Notes: generated from the letters alone by a model not told the origin. A stretch of 21,682 nt of DNA from 0-14-0-20-45-22 sp041645495 (GCA_041645495.1 JBAZPZ010000029.1:1-21682), one strand, 5' to 3'; counted from the stretch's first letter, positions 1 through 8,385 are shown. A program made the numbers and translations.

Positions 1-1766
1 AAAACGCTCCCGGATTCTTTTAAAAGCGCTCTGCCGGTTCCCGCTTTCGTGTGGCTATATCCCAGCGCTTGCTCGGCGTCCGAACTCGAAACGGAAAGTA
101 TGAATTTTGTGGAGTCTTCGGGAAATTGCACATCGTCGAAATCGAACCGCGTCCACGATTCTGCGGCGGGCGTGAGATTCGTCCATTCGGCAAGATAAGA
201 AGCCGACGCCGATGCGTAAAGCCGGACGGTGACGGGCGATTCACTGGCGCAATGGATTTTGATTCCTTTGATCTGGAAATCGGACGAAGGCATCACGAAT
301 TGCTCGGCGGCTTCCGCTCCGCTCAATAAAATGTAAAAACTCGTCGAATCGCCGTCAAACGCCACTTCCGTTTCGGTGGTTCCTCCGACTCCGTCCGCGG
401 AAAAGCTGAACGTAATCGGATCATCCTGCGCCAGGAGCGACGTCGAGAACGGAATGAACGATATTTTTTCGTAACTGTATCCGAAGTCCGTATCGGCGTA
501 CTGAAAATCCGTGCCGTTCAGACCGACGATTTCGATATCCGGAATGGCCGTATGTTTGACGACGGCCATATGAAGTTGATCGTCGGAATCGTGCGTCATG
601 TTGAACCGGATATCTTTGCCGGAATAAAACTGAATATATTCGGCCGCCGCGGAATGCAGGTTCTCCGGAACGGCCTTCCCTTCCGTAAAATTAGAACTAA
701 AATAACCGGATGTGACGGCAGGAATTTCGACGCCGTATCCGTAACGACCGTCGTCGATAGAACTATCGTTCAGCAGATTGGCAATAAACCAATCCGTCAG
801 CAGACCCTCGCTCGTCATTGTCGGACAATCATGCGCCTGAAGATAATACAGATAACTGTCGATCGAACGCCGCGTTCCGTCGCGCGTCACTTCGCCGATC
901 ATATCCAGACCGAACCGGCGATACATGTAAAACGACCAGAGCGCGACTTTCGAATAGTCGGCGATCGAATCGTCAAAATTATTCAGCGGTCGATCGGTAT
1001 CGTTCAGGAAATGCGCAAATGAGCGCGATGGCAAACCGAGAAGTCTGGGCGCCAGTTCCGAAAATCCTTCGTTGAGCCAGGTAGTTTCATTCCGGTCGTA
1101 CCGGAAATGGATGAGATGCTGTAATTCGTGCGCGACGGTGCTAAGGGTCGAGTTATCGCCCGCATTCGCCGGATTCGTATCGATATAGATCATATCGCCG
1201 CGGTTTCCTTTTCCCGAACCGGAATTGACCTGATCCAGCGGGTCGAAATAACCGGCAACGTACGTTTCCGAAACACCCTGCTGGTAACCGTCGCGAATAT
1301 CCACTAAGAGGATGAAAAGTCGTCCGTTTTGATCGATATCCGGCGTCTGTCCAAAAATCGCCGTTTCGTTCGGTAAAATGCCCAGCTCGGGGTGAAGGCT
1401 TCCGGTCGGCGTTTGATACAGCATCGCATTGACGACGTTCTGAATGTCGGCGTCGGTCACATGACCGTTATCGTATTCCGTCGTTTCGACATAGACCGTA
1501 ATGCCGGAGCCGACGTATTTTTTATAAAAAGCGACCTCGATAAGATTGACCGGCGATTCGAAGATATTTTCCCGAATGTAAAAGGTCGTATCGCCGGAAG
1601 TCGGTTTCTGCAAGGATTTGACCGCGCGAACAGTTGGAATTTGATCCCAGTGTTGTGCCGGACCCGGCATAGGTTCCGCTTTTTTTACCGGTTGAAACGA
1701 CTGAGCGTTCAGGACGGTTGCGAAAATCCAAAACGCGATAAAAAGATGCGATAGTTTACGAATCAT
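1..1766 (-). CDS. Secreted zinc metallopeptidase, M30 (hyicolysin)-like, C-terminus cut by window edge
   Basis: An open frame of at least 588 codons begins at ATG 1766 and reaches base 3 with no stop, so the C-terminus lies outside the window. The first 22 or so residues form a signal peptide (basic MIRK start, hydrophobic core, then LNAQS as a likely cleavage site), so the protein is exported. The motif HELQH at residues 213-217, followed by WLNEGFSE at 230-237, gives a gluzincin-type zinc site: two histidines, catalytic E214, and a glutamate downstream. This spacing and wording resemble peptidase family M30. Residues from about 390 look like beta-rich accessory domains (many S, T, D and aromatic residues) and may lead to a sorting domain beyond the edge. 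The ATG overlaps the gpsA stop (ATGA), which suggests translational coupling. The zinc peptidase fold is well supported; the exact family is less certain, and the substrate is unknown. Confidence 0.8.
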   Translation of the reverse strand, partial: MIRKLSHLFIAFWIFATVLNAQSFQPVKKAEPMPGPAQHWDQIPTVRAVKSLQKPTSGDTTFYIRENIFESPVNLIEVAFYKKYVGSGITVYVETTEYDNGHVTDADIQNVVNAMLYQTPTGSLHPELGILPNETAIFGQTPDIDQNGRLFILLVDIRDGYQQGVSETYVAGYFDPLDQVNSGSGKGNRGDMIYIDTNPANAGDNSTLSTVAHELQHLIHFRYDRNETTWLNEGFSELAPRLLGLPSRSFAHFLNDTDRPLNNFDDSIADYSKVALWSFYMYRRFGLDMIGEVTRDGTRRSIDSYLYYLQAHDCPTMTSEGLLTDWFIANLLNDSSIDDGRYGYGVEIPAVTSGYFSSNFTEGKAVPENLHSAAAEYIQFYSGKDIRFNMTHDSDDQLHMAVVKHTAIPDIEIVGLNGTDFQYADTDFGYSYEKISFIPFSTSLLAQDDPITFSFSADGVGGTTETEVAFDGDSTSFYILLSGAEAAEQFVMPSSDFQIKGIKIHCASESPVTVRLYASASASYLAEWTNLTPAAESWTRFDFDDVQFPEDSTKFILSVSSSDAEQALGYSHTKAGTGRALLKESGSV

Positions 1767-2794
1767 TTTTTCGGAATCGAATGTCGCTCCGTCACCGGAT
1801 CGCGGTTCATCAGATGATGAACGGCAAGGCGCGGATCTTTATTCTCGAACAGCACTTTATAGATTTCTTCGGAGATCGGCATGGCGGCGCCGTGCTTTTT
1901 AACCATTTCATGAACTGTCTGGCAGGTTTCGACGCCTTCGGCGACCATTGTCATTCCGGCGAGAATATCCTTGAGTTTTCGGCCTTTGCCGATTTCCTCG
2001 CCGACGTACCGGTTTCGGCTGTGTTTGCTTCCGCAGGTGACGATCAGGTCGCCGACGCCGCTGAGTCCGGCGAAAGTTTCTTCTTTTCCGCCCAGCAACA
2101 TGCCGATGCGGGTGATTTCCAGCAAGCCGCGTGTAATCAGTGCGGCTTTTGAATTGTCGCCAAGGTTCATGCCGTCGCAAATTCCCGAAGCGATGGCGAT
2201 GATGTTCTTGATCGCTCCGCCGACTTCGACGCCTATGATGTCTGAATTGGTATAAACACGAAAATAAGACGACATAAATAATTTTTGCACCGCCTGCGCC
2301 GATTCCGGCGATGTCGAAGCCGCGACAATCGCCGTCGGGACTTCGCGGGAAACTTCCTCAGCGTGGCTCGGCCCGTGAAGCGTGACGATCTTGTCCGTCG
2401 GATGATTCAGCACCTCGTGAATGACCTCGCTCATCCGCTTCAACGTTCCGCGTTCGATGCCTTTGGAAAGATTGACGATGATGACGTCCTTTGGAATTTT
2501 CCCTTTCAATTTTTCAAGCAGAGAACGAACCGTCTGGGATGGAACGGCAATGATAATGAACGAGGCGCCTTCAACAACCTCTTCCAGACGACCAGAAATG
2601 GAAATCTCACGAGGAATCGGAATGCCTTCCAGCAGAGGATTCTTGCGCGTCCGGTTCATCAGCGCCACGTTTTCCGAGAAATATTCCCACAAACGGACGA
2701 TGTGTTTGCGCTTAAAAAGGTGAATCGCAATTGTCGTTCCCCAGCTTCCGGCGCCGAGAACCGCTACCGATTTCGGTTTGAATCTAAACGGCAT
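1763..2794 (-). CDS. gpsA: Glycerol-3-phosphate dehydrogenase [NAD(P)+]
   Basis: This cytoplasmic enzyme interconverts dihydroxyacetone phosphate and sn-glycerol 3-phosphate, supplying the backbone for phospholipids. The 343-residue length is normal. An N-terminal Rossmann fold carries GAGSWGTT at 14-21. NLSKGIERG (108-116) contains the conserved active-site-region lysine K111. GPSHAEE (141-147) and VGGAIKNIIAIASG (191-204, with K196, the likely catalytic lysine) are the family signatures, and FAGLSGVGDLIVTC (241-254) lies in the C-terminal helical domain. It starts 18 bases after the purM stop and its own stop overlaps the start of the following peptidase gene, so it belongs to the fadD-purM-gpsA-peptidase run. 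No key residue appears to be missing. Confidence 0.97.
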   Translation of the reverse strand: MPFRFKPKSVAVLGAGSWGTTIAIHLFKRKHIVRLWEYFSENVALMNRTRKNPLLEGIPIPREISISGRLEEVVEGASFIIIAVPSQTVRSLLEKLKGKIPKDVIIVNLSKGIERGTLKRMSEVIHEVLNHPTDKIVTLHGPSHAEEVSREVPTAIVAASTSPESAQAVQKLFMSSYFRVYTNSDIIGVEVGGAIKNIIAIASGICDGMNLGDNSKAALITRGLLEITRIGMLLGGKEETFAGLSGVGDLIVTCGSKHSRNRYVGEEIGKGRKLKDILAGMTMVAEGVETCQTVHEMVKKHGAAMPISEEIYKVLFENKDPRLAVHHLMNRDPVTERHSIPKK

Positions 2795-2812
2795 GATTCA
2801 TTTCCCGTATTT

Positions 2813-3811
2813 TCATTTTTCGACCACTTCGCCAACGAGCGTAACGGATTCTCCGGAGGAGTTCAGGATTCCGGCAATGGCATCCGCCGAACTGCGATCG
2901 ACAATTAAAATCATCCCGATACCGAGATTGAAAACCTTCCGCATTTCTTCCGTCTCGATCTCGCCCGCTTCCTGAATCAGTCGAAATATCGGAAGCCAGT
3001 TCCACGCTTTCCAGTCGATCCGGAGCCGTAAATCATCCGGAAGCACTCGCGATGTGTTGCCGACAATTCCGCCGCCTGTGATATGACTGATCGCATGAAG
3101 TCCCGCATTCTGAAGAAGCGGCTTGACCGGTTTCAGATATGAACGATGAACTTGTAAAAGCGCATCGCCGACCGTCGTTCCCAAAGAATCGACGAACTCG
3201 TCTATTCGGTATTTTTCCAGAAGAACTTTCCGCGCCAGCGAATATCCGTTTGTGTGTAAACCCGTTGACGGCAAGCCCAGAAGCAGATCGCCTTTCCTGA
3301 CCTTGCCGGTCATCATATTTTGCCGATCTACGACGCCGACGATCGTTCCGACGAGGTTGTAATCCTTGATCTGATAAATTCCGGGCATTTCCGCCATCTC
3401 GCCACCGATCAGCGAACATCCGTTTTCCCGGCAGGCTTTTGCCATGCCGGAAATGATTTCTTTAACGATCGACGGTTCCAATTTTCCCGTTCCGATATAA
3501 TCGAGGAAAAAGAGCGGCGTCGCACCCGTCGTTAAAATATCGTTCACGCAATGATTCACCAGACACTGCCCAACGGTATCATGTCGATTCAGCATGTTGG
3601 CGATCATCAATTTTGTGCCGACGCCGTCGGTGCTCGCGACTAAAACGGGTCGCTGAAACGTGTCGGTCGGAAATTGAAAACAGCCGCCGAAAAGGCCGAT
3701 GTCGGTCAGAACGTTCGGTTGAAATGTACTACGGACGATTTCCTTGATTTGGGAGACCGCCTCCGAGCCGGCGGAGATGGAGACGCCCGCTTGTTCGTAG
3801 GTTTGGTTCAT
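2813..3811 (-). CDS. purM: Phosphoribosylformylglycinamidine cyclo-ligase (AIR synthetase)
   Basis: This enzyme closes the imidazole ring in purine synthesis, converting formylglycinamidine ribonucleotide to aminoimidazole ribonucleotide with ATP. The 332 residues span the usual PurM-type ATP-binding fold. The N-terminus begins MNQTYEQAGVSISAG, the substrate and nucleotide region is STDGVGTKL at 60-68, and GGEMAEMPG lies at 136-144. An upstream in-frame ATG at 3859 would add 16 residues inside fadD. The start at 3811 is preferred because it matches the family N-terminus and overlaps the fadD stop (TAATG). Pairing with an acyl-CoA ligase and gpsA is not an obvious pathway grouping, so the link looks like operon packing rather than shared chemistry. 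Confidence 0.97.
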   Translation of the reverse strand: MNQTYEQAGVSISAGSEAVSQIKEIVRSTFQPNVLTDIGLFGGCFQFPTDTFQRPVLVASTDGVGTKLMIANMLNRHDTVGQCLVNHCVNDILTTGATPLFFLDYIGTGKLEPSIVKEIISGMAKACRENGCSLIGGEMAEMPGIYQIKDYNLVGTIVGVVDRQNMMTGKVRKGDLLLGLPSTGLHTNGYSLARKVLLEKYRIDEFVDSLGTTVGDALLQVHRSYLKPVKPLLQNAGLHAISHITGGGIVGNTSRVLPDDLRLRIDWKAWNWLPIFRLIQEAGEIETEEMRKVFNLGIGMILIVDRSSADAIAGILNSSGESVTLVGEVVEK

Positions 3812-5622
3812 TATTCTTCGGATTCCTGATAAAGGTGATCGATCAAATCGGCGTAGCATTTTTCGACGATATTTCTCTTCACTTTTAATGTAGGTGTCAA
3901 TTCACCGGACTCGATTGTAAACTCATTTGACAAAATCGCAAATTTTTTCACTTTCTCGAACTGCGCGAATCCTTCCATCGACTCGCTGATGACACGGTCG
4001 TACAACGCCTTCACTTCCGGCAAACGAGTCAGTTCCGTGCGATCGCGGTACTGAAGGTTTTTCTCCTTCGCCCACGCTTCAAGATTGGAAAACGCCGGAA
4101 CGATCAGCGCCGAAACGAATCTGCGTTTATCGCCGATTACAACGATCTGCTCGATCCACTTGGAGGTTACGAGAACGTTTTCCATGGGTTGCGGCGCGAC
4201 GTTTTTCCCGCCAGATGTGACGAGTATGTTCTTTTTACGGTCGGTGATACTCAAATAACCATCGCTGTCCAAATTCCCGATGTCGCCGGTGTGAAGCCAA
4301 CCGTCGTCGTCCAAAACCTCTTTCGTAGCGGCTTCGTCTTTGAAATATCCTTTCATCACGTTCGGACCGCGTGTGAGAATTTCACCGTCAGAAGCAATCT
4401 TTACTTCGATATTCGATAAGGGTAAACCGACCGTTCCGATTTTATTTTTTTCCAAAGGATTGATGGAAATAACAGGAGACGTTTCGGACAGGCCATAACC
4501 TTCCAGAATAATGATTCCGGCCGCGTTGAAAAATTCCGCAATTTCCTTTGAAAGCGGCGCTCCGCCCGAAACAAAGAACCGGAGTTTGCCGCCCACTTTC
4601 TCTTTTAATTTGGAAAAGACTAACGCTTCAGCTGCCTTAAGTCTAAGTCCGAGTAAAACGCCGACCTTTTCGTGCTTATTTCGAAGTCCATCCGCTTTTT
4701 TCCCCGCTTTAATCGACCACCAAAAAAGACTCCGTTTGACAGCGGAAGAAGCTGCTACATTAGCGATAACTTTGGCATAGACTTTCTCATAGAACCGAGG
4801 AACTGCGATCATAAGCGTAGGATGCACTTCGGTAATATTTTCAGCGACTTTTTCGATATTTTCTGCATAACAGATCTTCGCTCCAGCCCAGGTTGCCAAA
4901 AAGTGCCCGGCCATTCTTTCAAGGATGTGACTGAGAGGCAGAAATGACAGAAACGTATCGTTTTCGTCGGCGACAACAACCTGCAGAGATCCGTATACAT
5001 TGGAAGTCAGGTTACCGTGTGTCAGCATGACGCCTTTCGGTTCGCCTGTCGTCCCGGATGTATAAATTTGTGTGAGCAGGTCATCCTTTGTGATGGACAT
5101 GGCATCTTTTTCAAATTCGCCCGGATGAGATTTATTGTACGATACGCCTAAATCGAGCAATTCTTCCAATGTCATGACCTTCGGATGGCTGAATTTTGTA
5201 TTATCGATGACGATGACCATCTCGACCCTTTTGATTTCGTCAATCATAGATAAAACTTTTTCGGTCTGCTCCTTATCGCCGCAGAACAGGAACCGCGATT
5301 CAGAATGCTGGATAATCCACTTCGTTTGCTTTGCAGTCAAACTTGGATATATCGTTGTCAAGGCGCCCCGAGCACACATCGTACCATAGTCTGCCATCGC
5401 CCAAAAATGACTATTCTGAGAAATAATTCCCACACGATCACCCGGTTTAATTCCCAGCCATTTTAGACCGCCGGATATTTTCTCTACGGTTTCCCTGACC
5501 TGCGCAAATGTGAGTTCCTTCCATACTCCCGATTCTTTATAACCATAACAAGCTCCTTGTGAAAACCTGTTCGTGTTCGCGATAAACATTTCTGCAATTG
5601 TTTGAAACATTTGTTCTGACAT
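3811..5622 (-). CDS. fadD: Long-chain acyl-CoA synthetase (AMP-forming, FadD/FadD15-like)
   Basis: This is an adenylate-forming ligase that activates fatty acids to acyl-CoA through an acyl-AMP intermediate. At 603 residues it fits the FadD15-like group. Core motifs are in order: the phosphate-binding loop YTSGTTGEPKGVMLTHGN at 187-204, GYGLSETSP at 375-383, GWLHTGD at 441-447, DRKKN at 461-465, and GGKNVAP with the likely catalytic lysine K473. The start at 5622 has a good ribosome site (AGGGAG) five bases upstream. It heads the run continuing into purM and gpsA. Sharing a transcript with gpsA is compatible with lipid metabolism, the ligase recycling acyl chains and GpsA making the glycerol backbone; that link is inference. 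I did not find a clear promoter in the short gap before the tRNA gene. Confidence 0.94.
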   Translation of the reverse strand: MSEQMFQTIAEMFIANTNRFSQGACYGYKESGVWKELTFAQVRETVEKISGGLKWLGIKPGDRVGIISQNSHFWAMADYGTMCARGALTTIYPSLTAKQTKWIIQHSESRFLFCGDKEQTEKVLSMIDEIKRVEMVIVIDNTKFSHPKVMTLEELLDLGVSYNKSHPGEFEKDAMSITKDDLLTQIYTSGTTGEPKGVMLTHGNLTSNVYGSLQVVVADENDTFLSFLPLSHILERMAGHFLATWAGAKICYAENIEKVAENITEVHPTLMIAVPRFYEKVYAKVIANVAASSAVKRSLFWWSIKAGKKADGLRNKHEKVGVLLGLRLKAAEALVFSKLKEKVGGKLRFFVSGGAPLSKEIAEFFNAAGIIILEGYGLSETSPVISINPLEKNKIGTVGLPLSNIEVKIASDGEILTRGPNVMKGYFKDEAATKEVLDDDGWLHTGDIGNLDSDGYLSITDRKKNILVTSGGKNVAPQPMENVLVTSKWIEQIVVIGDKRRFVSALIVPAFSNLEAWAKEKNLQYRDRTELTRLPEVKALYDRVISESMEGFAQFEKVKKFAILSNEFTIESGELTPTLKVKRNIVEKCYADLIDHLYQESEE

Positions 5623-5655
5623 AGATACTCCCTTTTGTTTGGATGTTGTTTTTTC

Positions 5656-5683
5656 TTGTTTTTAATTTCGAAAAATGTAACTT
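5656..5683 (+). promoter_or_regulatory. Candidate promoter for tRNA-Leu
   Basis: TTGTTT at 5656-5661 and TAACTT at 5678-5683 are separated by 16 bases and lie just upstream of the tRNA, with the -10 box ending 13 bases before its first base. Both boxes are imperfect, so this is a suggestion only. Confidence 0.3.
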
Positions 5684-5696
5684 TACGGCGCTTTTT

Positions 5697-5780
5697 GCCG
5701 AGGTGGTGAAATTGGTAGACGCAGCGGACTCAAAATCCGCCGGACTTCGGTCCATGGGGGTTCGATTCCCCCTCTCGGCA
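5697..5780 (+). tRNA. tRNA-Leu (anticodon CAA)
   Basis: An 84-base class II tRNA. The acceptor stem GCCGAGG pairs with the 3' strand ending CTCGGC, with one G-U pair at the last position, followed by discriminator A at 5780. The anticodon stem GCGGA/TCCGC encloses the loop CTCAAAA, giving anticodon CAA, which reads UUG. A long variable arm with a GGAC-TTCG-GTCC hairpin and a T arm GGGGG-TTCGATT-CCCCC complete the leucine form. The terminal CCA is not encoded (the next bases are CAA), so it must be added by a nucleotidyltransferase. It sits on the plus strand, divergent from fadD. Positions 5781-5867 hold nothing recognisable. Confidence 0.97.
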
Positions 5781-5867
5781 CAATCCAAATCCCAATTAAA
5801 AATTATTCCCATTCTCATCTGGTCTTTCGGATTCATACTAAAGGTGATAAAACGTTTGAACGAAAAG

Positions 5868-7169
5868 TTATTTCGGTTGAAGTTTGGCGAGGGTACTTCG
5901 GGCTTTTTTCACTTCTTCTTTCGCCGAAGGATAGTTCTTTAAAACTTTTTGAAATTCCTCTTTCGCTTTGGCCGGTTGATCCATGTTCATGAAACAGAAT
6001 CCGATGCGCAACTGCGCGTACGCTTCCTTATTGCGGTCACCCAGACCGAAGACCTTCATAAACGCTGTCAGAGCGTCTTTGTAATTCTGCATATCAAACA
6101 AAGCTTCGCCGATCCAGTATTGCGCATTGTCCGCAAACGGATGGGTTGGATCGATCTCGACAATTTGCTCGAAGAGCGGAATCGCTTGTTCGTATTTCTT
6201 GTTTTCCATCAAACGACTGGCGTTGGCGTACAATTTCGCCTGCCGCAATCCGGTGCCGGATGCAGACTGATCAGCAGTGACTGGCGTCGGTTTTGGCGAT
6301 TGATCCTGTCCGGTTTTCAGATATTCCGTCAGCGTCTGTCCTTCGACGGTTCCGTCGAACAATTCGAATGATACGCGCCGATTAAGCGACGATTGACCTT
6401 TCGGCCCTTCGACAAGCGGTTGGCTGTTGTCTGCCGATCCGATCTCAATTCTGTTCCCAACAACGACTTGCTCGTCGGTCGGAAAAAAATCAAGAATCAG
6501 TTTGCCAATCGTGGCGGCGCGTTTTTCCGAGAGGTCGCGAATGAAATCCGCTGAGCCTTCGTCGTCCGTGAATCCGGTAATCCGAAGATTTAGATTCTCG
6601 TCACCTTTTAGCATCTTGACTATTTTATTCAGCGTTAAAATGTAGTTGCCGTTGAACGTCGCGCTCGGAGATTTCCATTCGCCGCGTTCAAAGAAAATAT
6701 CGTCGAATGTCAGATTGAGAAGGTTTAAAACCTGAGTTCTCACAGATAGATCGGCAATCGGTTTTTTAACCGTAGTTTTAACCTGTCCGGAAGCGACGAC
6801 AACCTTCTCGGCGACCGGCGACTGAGGAGCAATCCCACTAACAGCGGCTTTCGTAGTATCCTTCGGAACCGTTTTTAGTTCGACCGGACGTTTAAGAGAA
6901 TCGGATTTGACTGCGATCGAGTCGGGTTTGACAATAGGTTGTTTTACGGTCGGAGAAACAGTCACTGCCGGAGTTTGTTTTTTCGACAGCATTTTTGCAA
7001 GCGAGTCAGGCGAGACGCTCTTCGTCTGCGTTTGCGGCTGAGATTTCACCGTCGTCTGTTGGATCGCAACTGGGCGACCGGTTTTCGGAGTCTCTTTTTC
7101 GACGGATTCCTTACCGCCGCCGCAGGAAACCAGCAAAAAAGCAGTTAAAAGCCATGCCAATTTTTTCAT
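5868..7169 (-). CDS. Lipoprotein fusing an OmpA/Pal-type peptidoglycan-binding domain to TPR-like repeats
   Basis: The 433-residue protein begins with a lipoprotein signal (MKKLAWLLTAFLLVSC, lipid-attached Cys16), so it is likely anchored in the outer membrane facing the periplasm. Residues 20-140 are a low-complexity K/T/S/P/V/Q linker. Residues 152-272 are an OmpA-like domain: GFTDDEG at 199-205 and LSEKRA at 213-218 place D202 and R217 fifteen residues apart, the spacing of the peptidoglycan-contacting pair in OmpA/Pal proteins. Residues 310-433 are helical repeats of the TPR type, with a CpoB/YbgF flavour (YWIGEALFDMQNYKDALTAF). A start nine codons upstream (7196) is possible, but ATG 7169 has a strong ribosome site and gives a clean signal peptide. 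It follows a membrane-anchored coiled-coil gene. Probable role: linking outer membrane to cell wall. Confidence 0.9.
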   Translation of the reverse strand: MKKLAWLLTAFLLVSCGGGKESVEKETPKTGRPVAIQQTTVKSQPQTQTKSVSPDSLAKMLSKKQTPAVTVSPTVKQPIVKPDSIAVKSDSLKRPVELKTVPKDTTKAAVSGIAPQSPVAEKVVVASGQVKTTVKKPIADLSVRTQVLNLLNLTFDDIFFERGEWKSPSATFNGNYILTLNKIVKMLKGDENLNLRITGFTDDEGSADFIRDLSEKRAATIGKLILDFFPTDEQVVVGNRIEIGSADNSQPLVEGPKGQSSLNRRVSFELFDGTVEGQTLTEYLKTGQDQSPKPTPVTADQSASGTGLRQAKLYANASRLMENKKYEQAIPLFEQIVEIDPTHPFADNAQYWIGEALFDMQNYKDALTAFMKVFGLGDRNKEAYAQLRIGFCFMNMDQPAKAKEEFQKVLKNYPSAKEEVKKARSTLAKLQPK

Positions 7170-7176
7170 CTCGCCG

Positions 7177-7182
7177 CCCTCC
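7177..7182 (-). promoter_or_regulatory. Ribosome binding site deciding the lipoprotein start
   Basis: GGAGGG on the minus strand lies seven bases before ATG 7169. It supports that start over the in-frame ATG at 7196, which would place nine extra residues before the lipoprotein signal. Confidence 0.75.
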
Positions 7183-7256
7183 AAAAATAAAAGCATCCAC
7201 CAGCCAATAAAATTTAAAGAATGACGAATGCTTGATTGATGTTTTCGAACCCCCGT

Positions 7257-7766
7257 TTATTTCTTTTTCGTCGCGTCGACCGGAGGCGTTTCTAAAGTCT
7301 TGACTCTTTTTTCCATGTCGCTGAAATCACGATTAATCTTGAGTAGAGCCGTCTGTAAATCCATAATAGATTGGTTGGTATTTCTTTGCAATTTGGTAAT
7401 TCTGTCGCCGAGAGATTCCTGATCCGTCTTCAGGCTCGCCAACTGAGATTCTGTCATCGAGCGAAGTTCGTTAATAGTCAGACCGATCGAATCCAGTTTC
7501 GTATCAAAATTTCTGGCATTTTGATCCAGTTTATTGTTCATCTGTTGAAGTTCAACCTGAAACTGCTGAATGTGTTTTCCACGTCCGATAAACTGCAGTT
7601 CAAGGTCATTTAAACCATGATCGAATTCTTCAATCGAGACGATGCGAACCGAATCCTTGACATCCAGAGTTGACAGCGTTCGCTCCATTTTATTCATTTC
7701 ATAGATAAGGTAGCCCGAGACGACAACCAGCAAGATAATCATGATCGTCTTAAACAGTTCTTTCAT
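7257..7766 (-). CDS. Membrane-anchored coiled-coil protein of unknown function
   Basis: The 169-residue protein has a short cytoplasmic start (MKELFK), one membrane segment at about residues 7-23, and then a long hydrophilic helix-forming stretch with heptad-like spacing from about 30 to 158 (for example LQQMNNKLDQNARNF and MTESQLASLK). It ends in a short proline-and-lysine tail. The probable topology is inner-membrane anchored with a periplasmic coiled coil. A ribosome site GGGAG lies six bases before the ATG. It sits between a small gene of unknown function and the OmpA-TPR lipoprotein, in the same direction, suggesting a shared envelope role. The family is not recognised. In classical CpoB a coiled coil precedes the TPR part, so this gene could supply the missing half of the neighbouring lipoprotein's architecture; that is inference. 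Confidence 0.8.
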   Translation of the reverse strand: MKELFKTIMIILLVVVSGYLIYEMNKMERTLSTLDVKDSVRIVSIEEFDHGLNDLELQFIGRGKHIQQFQVELQQMNNKLDQNARNFDTKLDSIGLTINELRSMTESQLASLKTDQESLGDRITKLQRNTNQSIMDLQTALLKINRDFSDMEKRVKTLETPPVDATKKK

Positions 7767-7808
7767 TCCAAACTCCCATATTTTATGTTTGTTACCATGT
7801 TGTTTCGG

Positions 7809-8117
7809 TTAGTCAAACAGGTGACGCGACCATTCGTTTTGCGAGGTTTCTGCCGGTGCTGAATGTTCCAATCCGGACTTCAGAGCGTCAAATCCTTTTT
7901 CTGTTTCCGGTGTGGGCGAATCTTTCAGTTGTTTCATGAGCGACTGCACATCCTGATTGAAAACGGCGATCGTTTTTTCCAGCCGTTTGAAGAGCTCTTC
8001 CATGAGTTCTTTTCCGTACAAATTATTGACGCCCTGTAAAAGATCGTCGAATTTGGAAATCAGGTAGTTTTTGCAACTTTCGTCACTCCCGAAATCAGTT
8101 ATTTTTACATCAGCCAT
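7809..8117 (-). CDS. Small helical protein of unknown function
   Basis: The 102-residue protein has no signal peptide or membrane segment. It is acidic to neutral and mostly predicted helical, with a central stretch (residues 35-65, NLYGKELMEELFKRLEKTI) that looks amphipathic, then a flexible tail rich in P, E, S and T ending HLFD. It could be a cytoplasmic partner of the downstream membrane-anchored coiled-coil protein, but nothing in the sequence proves this. An AAGGA ribosome site lies ten bases before the ATG, and a candidate promoter at 8152-8179 precedes it. The family is not recognised. Confidence 0.7.
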   Translation of the reverse strand: MADVKITDFGSDESCKNYLISKFDDLLQGVNNLYGKELMEELFKRLEKTIAVFNQDVQSLMKQLKDSPTPETEKGFDALKSGLEHSAPAETSQNEWSRHLFD

Positions 8118-8151
8118 ATTCGAGAAATCCTTACAAAAAATATCAACGGTG

Positions 8152-8179
8152 AATTTACAAATCTCATTTTAATTATCAA
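8152..8179 (-). promoter_or_regulatory. Candidate promoter for the 7809-8117 gene and downstream envelope genes
   Basis: On the minus strand, TTGATA (8174-8179) and TAAATT (8152-8157) are 16 bases apart in the gap after the 8200-8385 gene. The -10 box matches those proposed upstream of ftsE, hrcA and the 9614-9904 gene. The predicted leader is about 28 bases. Confidence 0.4.
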
Positions 8180-8199
8180 TGGATTTCTACGGGAAATTT

Positions 8200-8385
8200 T
8201 CACATTCGTTCCTTTTTAAATTCCTCCCACCGGTCGATTTCCTTTAATATCTGTCTGCAGATGCTTCGCAGACACGGATTCAATATAATTTCGACCGCCG
8301 GTTTGTTTTGTGTCAGTTTATCCAAAACTTCCCGAAATTCCGCCAGCTCGGAACGATCCACTTCAATACTCAGTCGTGTCAACAT
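8200..8385 (-). CDS. Small protein of unknown function
   Basis: A 61-residue protein with no signal peptide or membrane segment. It contains a predicted helix (SELAEFREVLDKL, about 11-23), a short stretch likely to form a strand (AVEIIL), and a basic, acidic-alternating C-terminal helix (ILKEIDRWEEFKKERM). ATG 8385 is chosen because GGAG lies seven bases upstream. A TTG two codons earlier is too close to that site. It follows the radical SAM gene after 38 bases in the same direction and may be co-transcribed with it. The family is not recognised, but a real ribosome site and compact spacing support it as a gene. Confidence 0.6.
   Translation of the reverse strand: MLTRLSIEVDRSELAEFREVLDKLTQNKPAVEIILNPCLRSICRQILKEIDRWEEFKKERM

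Noticed and set aside
552..1022. A 156-codon plus-strand open frame
   Set aside because: It is opposite the M30-like peptidase, whose minus-strand frame has a signal peptide and zinc motif. The plus frame shows no domain or ribosome site.
2285..2908. A 207-codon plus-strand open frame
   Set aside because: It is antisense to gpsA and the end of purM, both unambiguous.
5781..5867. A terminator for the tRNA or the lipoprotein gene
   Set aside because: Only a four-base-pair inverted repeat (CGTT-CA-AACG) without a T run is visible, too weak to call.
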